Origin: Neobacillus novalis NBRC 102450 | GTDB taxonomy: Bacteria > Bacillota > Bacilli > Bacillales > Cytobacillaceae | Assembly: GCF_001591805.1 (NCBI RefSeq) | Contig: NZ_BCVP01000009.1 | Span: 1-64,000, forward strand | Direction of reading: 5' to 3' | Length of the DNA: 64,000 bases | Part shown: positions 27,231 to 34,631 of the stretch, piece by piece | How the letters are laid out: the number at the start of each line of letters is the position of its first letter | How positions within the stretch are numbered: the stretch's first letter is position 1 | The notes under the pieces: generated by a model | The model's database searches: none | What the model saw: only the letters and a program-made list of their open reading frames with translations | Told to the model about the DNA's origin: nothing | Position numbers and translations under genes: made by a program

Positions 27231-27725
27231 ATGTTAAATATAACACTCCACTGGAAACTTTCTCAAATACCAGAACGAGCTGTAAAGAAGCACTGCAAAA
27301 TGTGTGGCAAATTATCGGTTTTTACGGACACCAATGTGCGAAGGCATAACGCAAACGGAAAAAGCATATACAAATATGCGATTTATAAATGCGAAAAAAA
27401 TCACACGTGGAACAAAAAGTTAGCTATTTATAAAACGTTCTCAGAGCATGTTGCTGAAATTGAGGAGCAGAAAGAAGAATCTTCAATTATGTCAGCCATT
27501 CCAATGACAAGCTTGGCAGAACAAGGAGTAAAGGTGATACACATTGTACTAGATGATGTGAGAGGAAAACATCGAATTGATAAAGTGCTTGCAAACCAAA
27601 TTGAGGATTGGAGTCGATCACAGATCATAGAAAAGATTGAAAAAGGAACGATTCAATTAAATGAACAAGTCATTAAACCAAGTTCAAGATTGTCAAAGGG
27701 AGAACGCATTTCCATTTTCATTTGA
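27231..27725 (+). CDS. Zinc-ribbon plus S4 RNA-binding domain protein, function unknown
   Basis: A 164-aa cytoplasmic protein. The N-terminal part has a CKMCGK knuckle (about residues 22-27) and later KCEKNHTW, compatible with a small zinc-binding or treble-clef fold. The C-terminal part (about 105-164) reads as a pseudouridine-synthase-type S4 domain: HRIDKVLANQIEDWSRSQI followed by IEKGTIQLNEQVIKPSSRL and GERISIFI. S4 domains bind structured RNA, often rRNA or tRNA. No catalytic domain follows, so it resembles stand-alone S4 proteins of ribosome quality control or repair. The ATG at 27231 follows AGAGGTGAAGG. An attenuator-like leader precedes it. I cannot name it. Confidence 0.75.
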   Translation: MLNITLHWKLSQIPERAVKKHCKMCGKLSVFTDTNVRRHNANGKSIYKYAIYKCEKNHTWNKKLAIYKTFSEHVAEIEEQKEESSIMSAIPMTSLAEQGVKVIHIVLDDVRGKHRIDKVLANQIEDWSRSQIIEKIEKGTIQLNEQVIKPSSRLSKGERISIFI

Positions 27726-27938
27726 TGAAAAACATTTAGCAACCGAACTAAACTTTGGTTTTCGGTAGGTTGAATGGCTGTTAAAAGATATAATGCAAGA
27801 AACGATTTTAAATTAGCATTAGATTCACCTCAATCAATAGTGTTTACCTAATAAGAATGGAGTATGTGCTTGTTCAACGGGTGCTTTATAAAAGAATAAA
27901 TATCTTTAGCTTCCGATGAGGGCTCTGATAACAAATCA

Positions 27939-27965
27939 GGCGAACAGCATCAAGTACTGTTCGCC
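27939..27965. terminator. Hairpin terminator, GGCGAACAG family
   Basis: GGCGAACAG (27939-27947) and CTGTTCGCC (27957-27965), 9-nt loop, between the S4 gene and the convergent Nudix gene. Confidence 0.8.
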
Positions 27966-27988
27966 ATTTTGAATCAACGTAATACGGG

Positions 27989-28624
27989 TTAGCGTCGTTC
28001 ATTTAGTTTTTCTTGTATCAATTGAATAATCGTTTCATAATATAATAGCCCATGCGGGACAAAAGAATTTGTCCCAACCATTCTATCAATAACTAATTTT
28101 TGCCCATTTGGATCAATCTCAAATCCTTTTATGTGTACGTTTTGTTTAGCTCCTGTCCAAAGGTCAATAAAATCAGTAAACTTCAGTTTGATGACACCTG
28201 AAACTTCTTCTTCTTGTAAGCTAAATACATCAAAAGCCAGATTCTTTTTATATAAAAATGTGTGTGCAAGTTCATTATCAATTAAGTCCTCATGGTTGAC
28301 ACAATAATTGATGATTCCTAACGGTATAAGCTCTGAAAAAGTAACATCAATTCCTAATTCTTCTTTGATCTCTCTAATGCCATCCAATGCCGATTCATGA
28401 GCTAATAAATGTCCTGCTGAGGTAATATCGAACAGATTCGGATGGTCTTTTTTCAGTTCACATCGAAGCTGCAAATAAAGATAATCGATTTCTTCTTCAC
28501 GGCTAACAATCCAGCAATGAAAAGACTCATGCCATAGTCCGAGTCGGTGGACTTCCTTCCTAGTTGCTACTCCAATAGGATTCCGATTGGTATCAAAAAC
28601 TCTTACTTGCTCATCTTCCATCAT
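27989..28624 (-). CDS. NUDIX hydrolase (isopentenyl-diphosphate isomerase-like group)
   Basis: A 211-aa cytoplasmic Nudix protein. The Nudix helix is GHLLAHESALDGIREIKEELGI (two pieces: Gly71-Glu77 and Arg84-Gly91), with one residue fewer than canonical between Glu77 and Arg84, as in IPP-isomerase-like Nudix proteins of Firmicutes. The N-terminal FDTNRNPIGVATRKEVHRLG also fits that group. It probably hydrolyses a nucleoside diphosphate derivative. AAGGAGATC precedes the ATG. A double palindromic operator overlaps its promoter, so it is likely repressed by a dedicated regulator. Confidence 0.88.
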   Translation of the reverse strand: MMEDEQVRVFDTNRNPIGVATRKEVHRLGLWHESFHCWIVSREEEIDYLYLQLRCELKKDHPNLFDITSAGHLLAHESALDGIREIKEELGIDVTFSELIPLGIINYCVNHEDLIDNELAHTFLYKKNLAFDVFSLQEEEVSGVIKLKFTDFIDLWTGAKQNVHIKGFEIDPNGQKLVIDRMVGTNSFVPHGLLYYETIIQLIQEKLNERR

Positions 28625-28641
28625 CAGATCTCCTTGTATAT

Positions 28642-28682
28642 AAGTATTCTATATATGTAGAAATTCTATGTATATAGAATAC
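28642..28682. promoter_or_regulatory. Double palindromic operator at the Nudix promoter
   Basis: A 41-bp near-palindrome with 13-bp perfect arms, AGTATTCTATATA (28642-28654) and TATATAGAATACT (28670-28682). It can be read as two tandem TTCTA-N6-TAGAA sites (28646-28661 and 28663-28678). It overlaps a minus-strand -10 (TATTCT) that follows TTGCAC at 17 bp. It also lies about 110 bases before the divergent gene at 28790. Confidence 0.7.
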
Positions 28683-28789
28683 TCTATTCATACTTTTCGT
28701 GCAACTATTTTAATTACGCTTTCTAAAAAGAGGGAAATACATCGCTCTTAGAGAAAATATAAAATAGAATACAATCTGGAGGTTAATAA

Positions 28790-29020
28790 ATGGCCAATAT
28801 TGATAAAAGAAATCGATTGGACGATGAACCTTTTAGCTATCGCGTTACAAAAAATAATACAGTCTTTCTCGATTATTTTGGTAAGCAGATTAAAACATTA
28901 AGAGGAAAAGACGCTGAAAAATTTTTTAATAAAATTCAAAATGCCGAAGACAAAGAAGCAGTTCAACTGATCTTGGCGAAAGCGACAGGGAATTTCAAAC
29001 GGGGAAATGAAAGAAAGTGA
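28790..29020 (+). CDS. Small conserved-looking hypothetical protein
   Basis: A 76-aa charged, soluble protein. Its pattern (FSYRVTKNNTVFLDYFGKQI, then LRGKDAEKFFNKI and a terminal AKATGNFKRGNERK) looks like a compact alpha/beta RNA- or protein-binding fold, but I do not recognise a named family. CTGGAGG directly before the ATG supports it strongly. It is divergent from the Nudix gene. Confidence 0.8.
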   Translation: MANIDKRNRLDDEPFSYRVTKNNTVFLDYFGKQIKTLRGKDAEKFFNKIQNAEDKEAVQLILAKATGNFKRGNERK

Positions 29021-29110
29021 CCTGAAACATTTGAAGATTTTTAATTATGTGAAACTATTTAACGCAAGAAAACGACTAACTTATATCCCCCCTTGGGTTG
29101 TAGAAAATAG

Positions 29111-29131
29111 AGCCCAGTAAAGTGCTGGGCT
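29111..29131 (+). terminator. Hairpin terminator, weak T run
   Basis: AGCCCAG (29111-29117) and CTGGGCT (29125-29131), followed by TAAGTTGTTTG, downstream of the 76-aa gene. Confidence 0.6.
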
Positions 29132-29209
29132 TAAGTTGTTTGAATACGTACTTATTGATGAAAAGAAGTTCTTTAATAAATAGACCATAATAATAGAGGT
29201 GTTTATTCA

Positions 29210-29728
29210 ATGAAACAGGATACGCTGCGTTTGTATGATTACCATGTTTGGGCGAATAAGCGGGTTTTTAACCACTTAAAAGAATTGCCTAGTGAAGTTT
29301 ATCAACAGGAAGTAAAAAGTGTGTTTTCAAGTTTGGAACAGGTTGTGATCCATCTTTTTAAAACAGATGTAGTATGGTTGTGTGCGATGTCTGATAAAAA
29401 CTATGAGGAAATTCAACAAATTATTGGAAAGTATTCTGCGGAGATGGAAAATAAAACACTCGAAGAAATGGAAAGCAAGTATTTGAAATTCTCGGAGCAA
29501 TATATTGATTTTCTAAGCAGTCATGAGGATTTGAATGCCAATAAGACACTTAAACATCCGGCGTTTGGTCAACTGGAAACACGGATTTCAGAATTGGCCC
29601 AGCATGTGGTCAATCACGGCACCTACCATAGGGGAAATATTACGGCTATGCTCCGTCAATTAGGGTATCCTGGCCCATCTACAGACTATATCTTTTACTT
29701 ATATGAAAAACAGGGAAATCAGAAATAA
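29210..29728 (+). CDS. DinB family protein
   Basis: A 172-aa four-helix-bundle protein of the DinB/YfiT superfamily. The three metal ligands are visible as His48 (VVIHLF), His136 and His140 (VNHGTYHRGN). Members are divalent-metal-dependent and some are thiol (bacillithiol) transferases; this one's partner is unknown. The YDYHVWANKRVFNHL start is typical of the family. TAGAGG lies upstream of the ATG. Monocistronic with a strong terminator behind. Confidence 0.9.
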   Translation: MKQDTLRLYDYHVWANKRVFNHLKELPSEVYQQEVKSVFSSLEQVVIHLFKTDVVWLCAMSDKNYEEIQQIIGKYSAEMENKTLEEMESKYLKFSEQYIDFLSSHEDLNANKTLKHPAFGQLETRISELAQHVVNHGTYHRGNITAMLRQLGYPGPSTDYIFYLYEKQGNQK

Positions 29729-29756
29729 CATGAATCCACCTTTTAATTTTGGACAT

Positions 29757-29792
29757 AAAAAGGCAACGCCCTGAGGGGAGTTGCCTTTCTTT
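29757..29792. terminator. Terminator between dinB-like and S66 peptidase genes
   Basis: AAAGGCAAC (29759-29767) pairs with GTTGCCTTT (29780-29788), with an inner CCC/GGG pairing. A and T runs flank it, so it may work in both directions. Confidence 0.85.
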
Positions 29793-29818
29793 ACGGATGC
29801 ATTCCACACGAAGTTCCA

Positions 29819-30835
29819 TTATGGCCGGAAATATTGCAAAACGGTTCCTTTTCCTTCTGCAGCCTCGGCCTCAGCATAAGCACCATTGATGAAGGTGATT
29901 TGCGGCGGAACGTGGCCGCAATCAATGTCGTAAATAATCGGTATGTCGAGTTCATCAACAAGATCTTGGTAAACATCCTCAACCGTATAGTTATTAACCG
30001 GTGTATTTGCTGGGCTTCTGCCAAACATCAAGCCTGAGCAATGGTCAAACCAGCCGGCTAATTTCATTTGTACCAATGACCTCCGTAAATCTGCAGTGTT
30101 CATTTCGCAGTTCTCCAAATACCAAATAACAGGTTCTCCATTGATATGTTGATTTCTAAATCTTTGAACATCACCAAACGGTGTTCCGATTAGATGTCTG
30201 ATGATATCAATACATCCACCTAGTAAACGACCTTGTATCTTAACATTACGATTTGAGACTGTTTTCCATTGAGTTTTTTCTGTTAAATGAAAAACACAAG
30301 GAGAGGGATCAGCGTGATTCCATTCCTTCTGATATTGATCCGAGGAATGTTGTAGGACAGATTCACCCGTTTCCGTTGATAATACCGACTCCCACATGGC
30401 TGTAGTTTCGTCTGAAAATTCTCCTCGTAAATCAATTAAGTTTGTCCCGTGAGCGGTTGCGATACCTGTCTTCAAAGTGATGGCTAAGAGTAAGCCGCTA
30501 ATATCGGAATAGCCTAATACCCACTTATTTTTAATATTTTCATAGTCAATATGTTCAAGGATCTCCATCAATAACTCGCCGCCCCATGGGGGAATGATGA
30601 TGTCGGTGTCACTGTCAGCCATCAGCGCATTAAATTCAGCTGCCCGTGTTACCGAAGGTGCAGATTTTGCCTTGTATTGCGACCATACAGTCTCGCCGCA
30701 AGTAACTTGAAAACCTTTCTGCTCTAGTCGGCTGCATGCGAGTTTGACGAGTTCGTGTAATTCAGTAGGTACTCCTGAAGAAGGTGCCGTTACCCCTATT
30801 GTCGCTCCGTTCTTTAAATGTGGATATGTAATCAT
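29819..30835 (-). CDS. S66 family peptidase, MccF-like (microcin C7 immunity type)
   Basis: A 338-aa cytoplasmic serine peptidase of family S66. The nucleophile elbow LGYSDISG places Ser110; the catalytic Glu and His fit YLENCEMN and DCGHVPPQ. The internal features favour the MccF branch, which cleaves aminoacyl-nucleotide or acyl-sulfamoyl adenylates, over true LD-carboxypeptidases of murein recycling. The ATG at 30835 has a GAGGGGA site upstream. It could protect against microcin C-like compounds or their self-made analogues, but that is inference. Single gene between two terminators. Confidence 0.88.
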   Translation of the reverse strand: MITYPHLKNGATIGVTAPSSGVPTELHELVKLACSRLEQKGFQVTCGETVWSQYKAKSAPSVTRAAEFNALMADSDTDIIIPPWGGELLMEILEHIDYENIKNKWVLGYSDISGLLLAITLKTGIATAHGTNLIDLRGEFSDETTAMWESVLSTETGESVLQHSSDQYQKEWNHADPSPCVFHLTEKTQWKTVSNRNVKIQGRLLGGCIDIIRHLIGTPFGDVQRFRNQHINGEPVIWYLENCEMNTADLRRSLVQMKLAGWFDHCSGLMFGRSPANTPVNNYTVEDVYQDLVDELDIPIIYDIDCGHVPPQITFINGAYAEAEAAEGKGTVLQYFRP

Positions 30836-30904
30836 GGAAATCCCCTCCTAACCTATTTAGATGATTTTACCAAAAATCATGACCGAAGTTAACCTACTTT
30901 CAAC

Positions 30905-30947
30905 AAAAAAAACAGCGGTCTTCTTTATAGAAGAAAACCGCTGTTTT
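30905..30947. terminator. Terminator of the 5'-nucleotidase gene
   Basis: AAAACAGCGGT (30909-30919) and ACCGCTGTTTT (30937-30947) with an inner CTTC/GAAG pairing; directly after the gene that ends at 30958 on the minus strand. Confidence 0.9.
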
Positions 30948-30957
30948 TATGTCTAAA

Positions 30958-33102
30958 CTAACTTGCTTTTAAGGCAGGGAACTCATCTCCGCTAATTGCT
31001 GTTCGATGTTCAATGATGTATTGGAGCATGAACATGATTTCTTTTTTATCCACTTCTTCCAAGTGCTTATTTGGGAGCTGGCTAATACGCAAGTAGATTT
31101 TTTCTAGAGATTGATAAGCTTTATTTTCCTTATCTTTTTCAAATGTTTTTATTACGTTTTCCAATTGAGCGATAAGGGAAGTTTTGATTCCTTTATTCCC
31201 CTTTGCTTGTTGCACTAAAGTAATCGTATTTTCGATTGTTGCAGATGAAATGAATACTTCTAAGGTTTTTGTCTCTGAAACATTATGCACCTTATCAATC
31301 GCGCGATATAGAACAGTGTTTTTACCCTCTATATTTACAGTAAGCCCATCTTCATAACGGTTCCAAGTGACACCGTTATCAAGGCTATACTCAATATGCG
31401 AAACTCCGATACCTGCGTCTGTTGCTTCCAAGGCAATGGTAACATCATGAAGATAGGACCCGTTTCTGAAGTCGGCATCAGGTAATTTCGCATCCGCTAG
31501 TTCAGGGGCTTTGGTATCTTCCGATATTCTTCCTTCCGCTGCAAAATGGATTGGACCATTCATGCTTTTCACGAAATTTACAGTGGCTTGTAAATCCTCA
31601 GGTCCTTGAATTGGGTTTTTGCCATATTGACGAATTTTATATTTATCAGTCGCATGTTCGTACATATAATTGTTGACCGTAAGTGAATACGTCTTATTTT
31701 TATCAATTGGCGTTCCATCTGGAAGATAGATGTTCACTACTTTGTTTGTTGCACTATTCCAAGTATAAGAGAAACCGCCAATGGAAACGTCCGGTCCATA
31801 GGATGAAATTTGAGCATTTAAAATCGGTTCCAATGCAGACCCTGGAATGGTGACACTTACCAAAGTGTTATTAAAGGGCTGGATATTGAAAAGATTCTCC
31901 CAAGTAATTTCGCCTTTACCGAGAACATCGCGGATTCCTCCACCGTTCATTAACGCAAAATCAGACTTCATTTCATAGTTCATTCCGTCTGCAATCAAGT
32001 TTCCTAGCGCATTGTCACCAATAATACCTTTTATCGGATAGCCGCCATTCATTGGAACGGAGGCAACTCCAACTACTTCATTTAATATTGGCCCGACCAT
32101 TTCATGATATTTGGCTAAAATGGCACTGACTTCAGGATCGGGAGTTACACCTTGTTGAATAACATCAACAATTTCCGCTTGTTTTTCAACAATATCACCT
32201 GTCGCAGGATCAATTTTCAAATCAATGTCGGCAAAAGCTTTACCATATTCCCAGGCTTGGACAATAAGCTTATTGTCTACAATCGCATTAAGTTTCACAT
32301 GGTTATGGGCAGCAATAATAACATCTACCTCGTCATCTACGCTCTTCGCTAATTTGGCAATTTGACCTGTTGCCGTTTCGCCGCTTTGATCTCCTGGAAC
32401 ATGAGCTAAAACGACAATGGCTTTAATTCCTTGCGCTTTTAGCTCTTCTGTATATTTATTAACCGCTGCTACCTCATCCGTGAAACGAATATCCTGAATA
32501 CCAGTAGCCATTACCATATTAGGTGTTTCAACCGTGGCTACACCAATAAAGCCTATTTTTACACCACCCACTTCTTTAATGGCATAGGGATCAAATACGA
32601 GCTTTCCGGTATCTTTGTATTCCACGTTAGCAGCAACAACTGGAAAGTTCATCCCTTTGTATCCCTTTGTTCCGTTAGGATGGTCTCCGCCATGGATCAT
32701 CCGGAGGAGTTCTTGTGTACCTTCATCAAATTCGTGGTTACCCACAGTCCCTACATCGAATCCGATCGCATGCATGATTTCAACAGTTGGTTCATCTTGG
32801 AGCAAGGCTGAAACTGGAGAACTTCCACCAATCATATCTCCGGAATGGATAATCAGCGTGTTATCTGGATTGGTTGCTTTACGAGCTTTTAAGTAAGTAG
32901 CCAAATAATCTGCGCGACCATAATTCTCATTATTAACTGCTCCTGTTACATCAATTTTTCCATGTAAATCGTTTACAGAAAGCAATTTAACAGACACCGT
33001 GTCTTCTGCATGCGCACGAATGGAAATACTAGAGAAGATTGGTAGAACCAGCGCAGCAATAACTAGTAAATTAAAAAACCTCTTAAAAAATATGTTTCTC
33101 AT
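30958..33102 (-). CDS. Secreted bifunctional 2',3'-cyclic nucleotidase/5'-nucleotidase
   Basis: A 714-aa exported enzyme of the UshA/YfkN type. The signal peptide ends near IRAHAED. The metallophosphoesterase domain (about 35-310) shows SVNDLHGKID, HSGDMIGGS, VGNHEFDEG and AAHNHVKL; the 5'-nucleotidase C-terminal domain (about 350-520) has NGGGIRDVLGKGEITWENLF. A beta-sandwich segment follows (DATDAGIGVSHIEYSLDNG) and an alpha-helical C-terminus (about 635-714). No LPxTG-type anchor is present, so it is secreted or loosely attached. Start ATG 33102 follows AGAGGAG. A single TTTACA and weak neighbours upstream could be a degenerate PhoP box. Confidence 0.92.
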   Translation of the reverse strand: MRNIFFKRFFNLLVIAALVLPIFSSISIRAHAEDTVSVKLLSVNDLHGKIDVTGAVNNENYGRADYLATYLKARKATNPDNTLIIHSGDMIGGSSPVSALLQDEPTVEIMHAIGFDVGTVGNHEFDEGTQELLRMIHGGDHPNGTKGYKGMNFPVVAANVEYKDTGKLVFDPYAIKEVGGVKIGFIGVATVETPNMVMATGIQDIRFTDEVAAVNKYTEELKAQGIKAIVVLAHVPGDQSGETATGQIAKLAKSVDDEVDVIIAAHNHVKLNAIVDNKLIVQAWEYGKAFADIDLKIDPATGDIVEKQAEIVDVIQQGVTPDPEVSAILAKYHEMVGPILNEVVGVASVPMNGGYPIKGIIGDNALGNLIADGMNYEMKSDFALMNGGGIRDVLGKGEITWENLFNIQPFNNTLVSVTIPGSALEPILNAQISSYGPDVSIGGFSYTWNSATNKVVNIYLPDGTPIDKNKTYSLTVNNYMYEHATDKYKIRQYGKNPIQGPEDLQATVNFVKSMNGPIHFAAEGRISEDTKAPELADAKLPDADFRNGSYLHDVTIALEATDAGIGVSHIEYSLDNGVTWNRYEDGLTVNIEGKNTVLYRAIDKVHNVSETKTLEVFISSATIENTITLVQQAKGNKGIKTSLIAQLENVIKTFEKDKENKAYQSLEKIYLRISQLPNKHLEEVDKKEIMFMLQYIIEHRTAISGDEFPALKAS

Positions 33103-33234
33103 TATGTCGCTCCTCTTCATTTATGATGACGACCCTATTATAATCTGAGAAATTATCTAGAATATTAAGCTAATGTAAATTTTCAACAAAACAGTTATTC
33201 TCTCCTAGAATATTGACCCAAGATTAGTTCCGTA

Positions 33235-33353
33235 GACCTGCTTCTGGTTCATCCGAAAGGACGGAAACAGATACTAAAGATGTGAACCACGGTCAATAGA
33301 CAAAACCTCTTAACTATTGGTGCCTGCCCATTTAACTGACCGAGGGTAAGGCA
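33235..33353 (+). ncRNA. Candidate structured RNA upstream of the PQQ dehydrogenase
   Basis: Several nested and consecutive stems can be drawn: GACC (33235)/GGTC (33291), TGGTTCA (33245-33251)/TGAACCA (33283-33289), an inner TCC-GAAA-GGA tetraloop, CAATAG (33294)/CTATTG (33314), and TGCCT-G-CCC (33321)/GGG-TA-AGGCA (33344-33353). No coding frame covers it. It does not match a riboswitch I know. It may be the leader of the gene at 33430, or a stray structured repeat. Confidence 0.4.
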
Positions 33354-33429
33354 TATCTTTTCGAAAGTGTTTAAATAATCCGAAATTTGTCTACACTGTT
33401 GGAGAAAATTATTATTTTGAGGTGGTATT

Positions 33430-34584
33430 TTGAAAAAGTTAGTATTTTTTAGTGTGCTGGGTGTTGTTTTGGCTGCAGGGCTTGGGATTGCATTGTTTTG
33501 GAATGATAAAGACGACGCAGGTGATGCCGGTAAAAAACAGGGTTCCTTTCAGCAGGATGCCAATGAGGTAATCAAAAGGGCGGTAGAGGTAGCGGTTTCG
33601 GATGATGGGAGTGTCAATGCGAATCACTTGAATATCCCATGGACGATTAACAAAAATGGCAGTTGGATTTTCTTAAGTCAGCGGGAAGGTTCGGTCATTC
33701 AAATTGACGGAAATCTTGGCTTAGTAGATGTGCAGAATGTAAAGGTTTCTGAGGATATTTTCCATGAAGGAGAAGGCGGTTTTCTTGGATTCACGTTAGC
33801 ATCTGATTTTGCGACAACAAAGATGGCATTTGCTTATCATACCTATAAGAAAGACGGTAAGACGCTAAACCGAATCATTTCGCTCAAACTGAAAGACCAT
33901 ACGTGGAAGGAAGAAAAAGTCCTTTTAGATGGGATTCCAGGCGGGATGGTAAATAACGGCGGCCGGATTAAAATTGGCCCTGATGGAATGTTATATGCCA
34001 CTACAGGTGATGTTGGCCAGTCGAGCAATGCACAAAAACTTGACAGTTTAGCCGGAAAAATTTTAAGAATGAATGTAAATGGCGGTATCCCGGCGGACAA
34101 CCCATTTAAAAACTCGTATATTTACTCTTATGGTCATCGTAACCCACAGGGATTAGCATGGGATAATGGTAAAAACCTCTATAGTTCAGAACATGGAGAA
34201 TCAGGTCATGATGAAATTAACCTGATTCAAGCAGGGAAGAACTATGGATGGCCTGTTATTCAAGGGGATGAAGAAGCAAAGGACATGATGAAGCCATTGA
34301 TTCAATCCGGTTACGAAACTTGGGCGCCATCAGGTATGGCTTTTAATGATGGAAAACTCTTTGTAGCTTCATTAGCTGGCAAGAAAATATTTACCTATGA
34401 TCTGGCCAATAAACAATTTCAAGAGTTTTACGGAGATGCCGGCAGATTAAGGGATGTGCTGGTAGAGAACAATGAGTTGTATACGATTACCAGTAACCGT
34501 GATAAACGCGGGAAACCAACAGTTAAAGATGACCGTTTAATTCATCTTTCATTAACAGAAAAGGCATCTACTAATAAAAAATAA
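33430..34584 (+). CDS. PQQ-dependent sugar dehydrogenase (aldose dehydrogenase-like)
   Basis: A 384-aa protein with an N-terminal membrane anchor (about 4-25, no lipobox) and a six-bladed beta-propeller of the soluble glucose/aldose sugar dehydrogenase (GdhB/YliI) family. Landmarks are GGRIKIGPDGMLYATTGD, SYGHRNPQGLAW and SSEHGESGHDEINLI, which in the family bind PQQ and the metal. It would oxidise aldoses at the outer face of the membrane. The start is TTG 33430 with GAGGTGG upstream. It converges on a second quinoprotein gene and shares its terminator. No PQQ synthesis genes are in the window. Confidence 0.88.
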   Translation: MKKLVFFSVLGVVLAAGLGIALFWNDKDDAGDAGKKQGSFQQDANEVIKRAVEVAVSDDGSVNANHLNIPWTINKNGSWIFLSQREGSVIQIDGNLGLVDVQNVKVSEDIFHEGEGGFLGFTLASDFATTKMAFAYHTYKKDGKTLNRIISLKLKDHTWKEEKVLLDGIPGGMVNNGGRIKIGPDGMLYATTGDVGQSSNAQKLDSLAGKILRMNVNGGIPADNPFKNSYIYSYGHRNPQGLAWDNGKNLYSSEHGESGHDEINLIQAGKNYGWPVIQGDEEAKDMMKPLIQSGYETWAPSGMAFNDGKLFVASLAGKKIFTYDLANKQFQEFYGDAGRLRDVLVENNELYTITSNRDKRGKPTVKDDRLIHLSLTEKASTNKK

Positions 34585-34586
34585 TC

Positions 34587-34628
34587 AAAAGGGTAATCGT
34601 CCATAAAAATAGGACGATTACCTTTTTT
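34587..34628. terminator. Bidirectional terminator between the two quinoprotein genes
   Basis: GGTAATCGTCC (34592-34602) and GGACGATTACC (34612-34622), extended by A/T runs on both sides. Confidence 0.9.
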
Positions 34629-34631
34629 GCA

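Noticed and set aside
30958..33180. PhoP box upstream of the 5'-nucleotidase
   Set aside because: Only one good TTTACA is present on the minus strand; neighbours at 10-11 bp steps are weak, so I did not call a site.
33235..33353. c-di-GMP-I (GEMM) riboswitch
   Set aside because: The CATCCGAAAGGA stretch resembles it, but the conserved GACGCAAAGCC-type core and the second stem sequence are missing.
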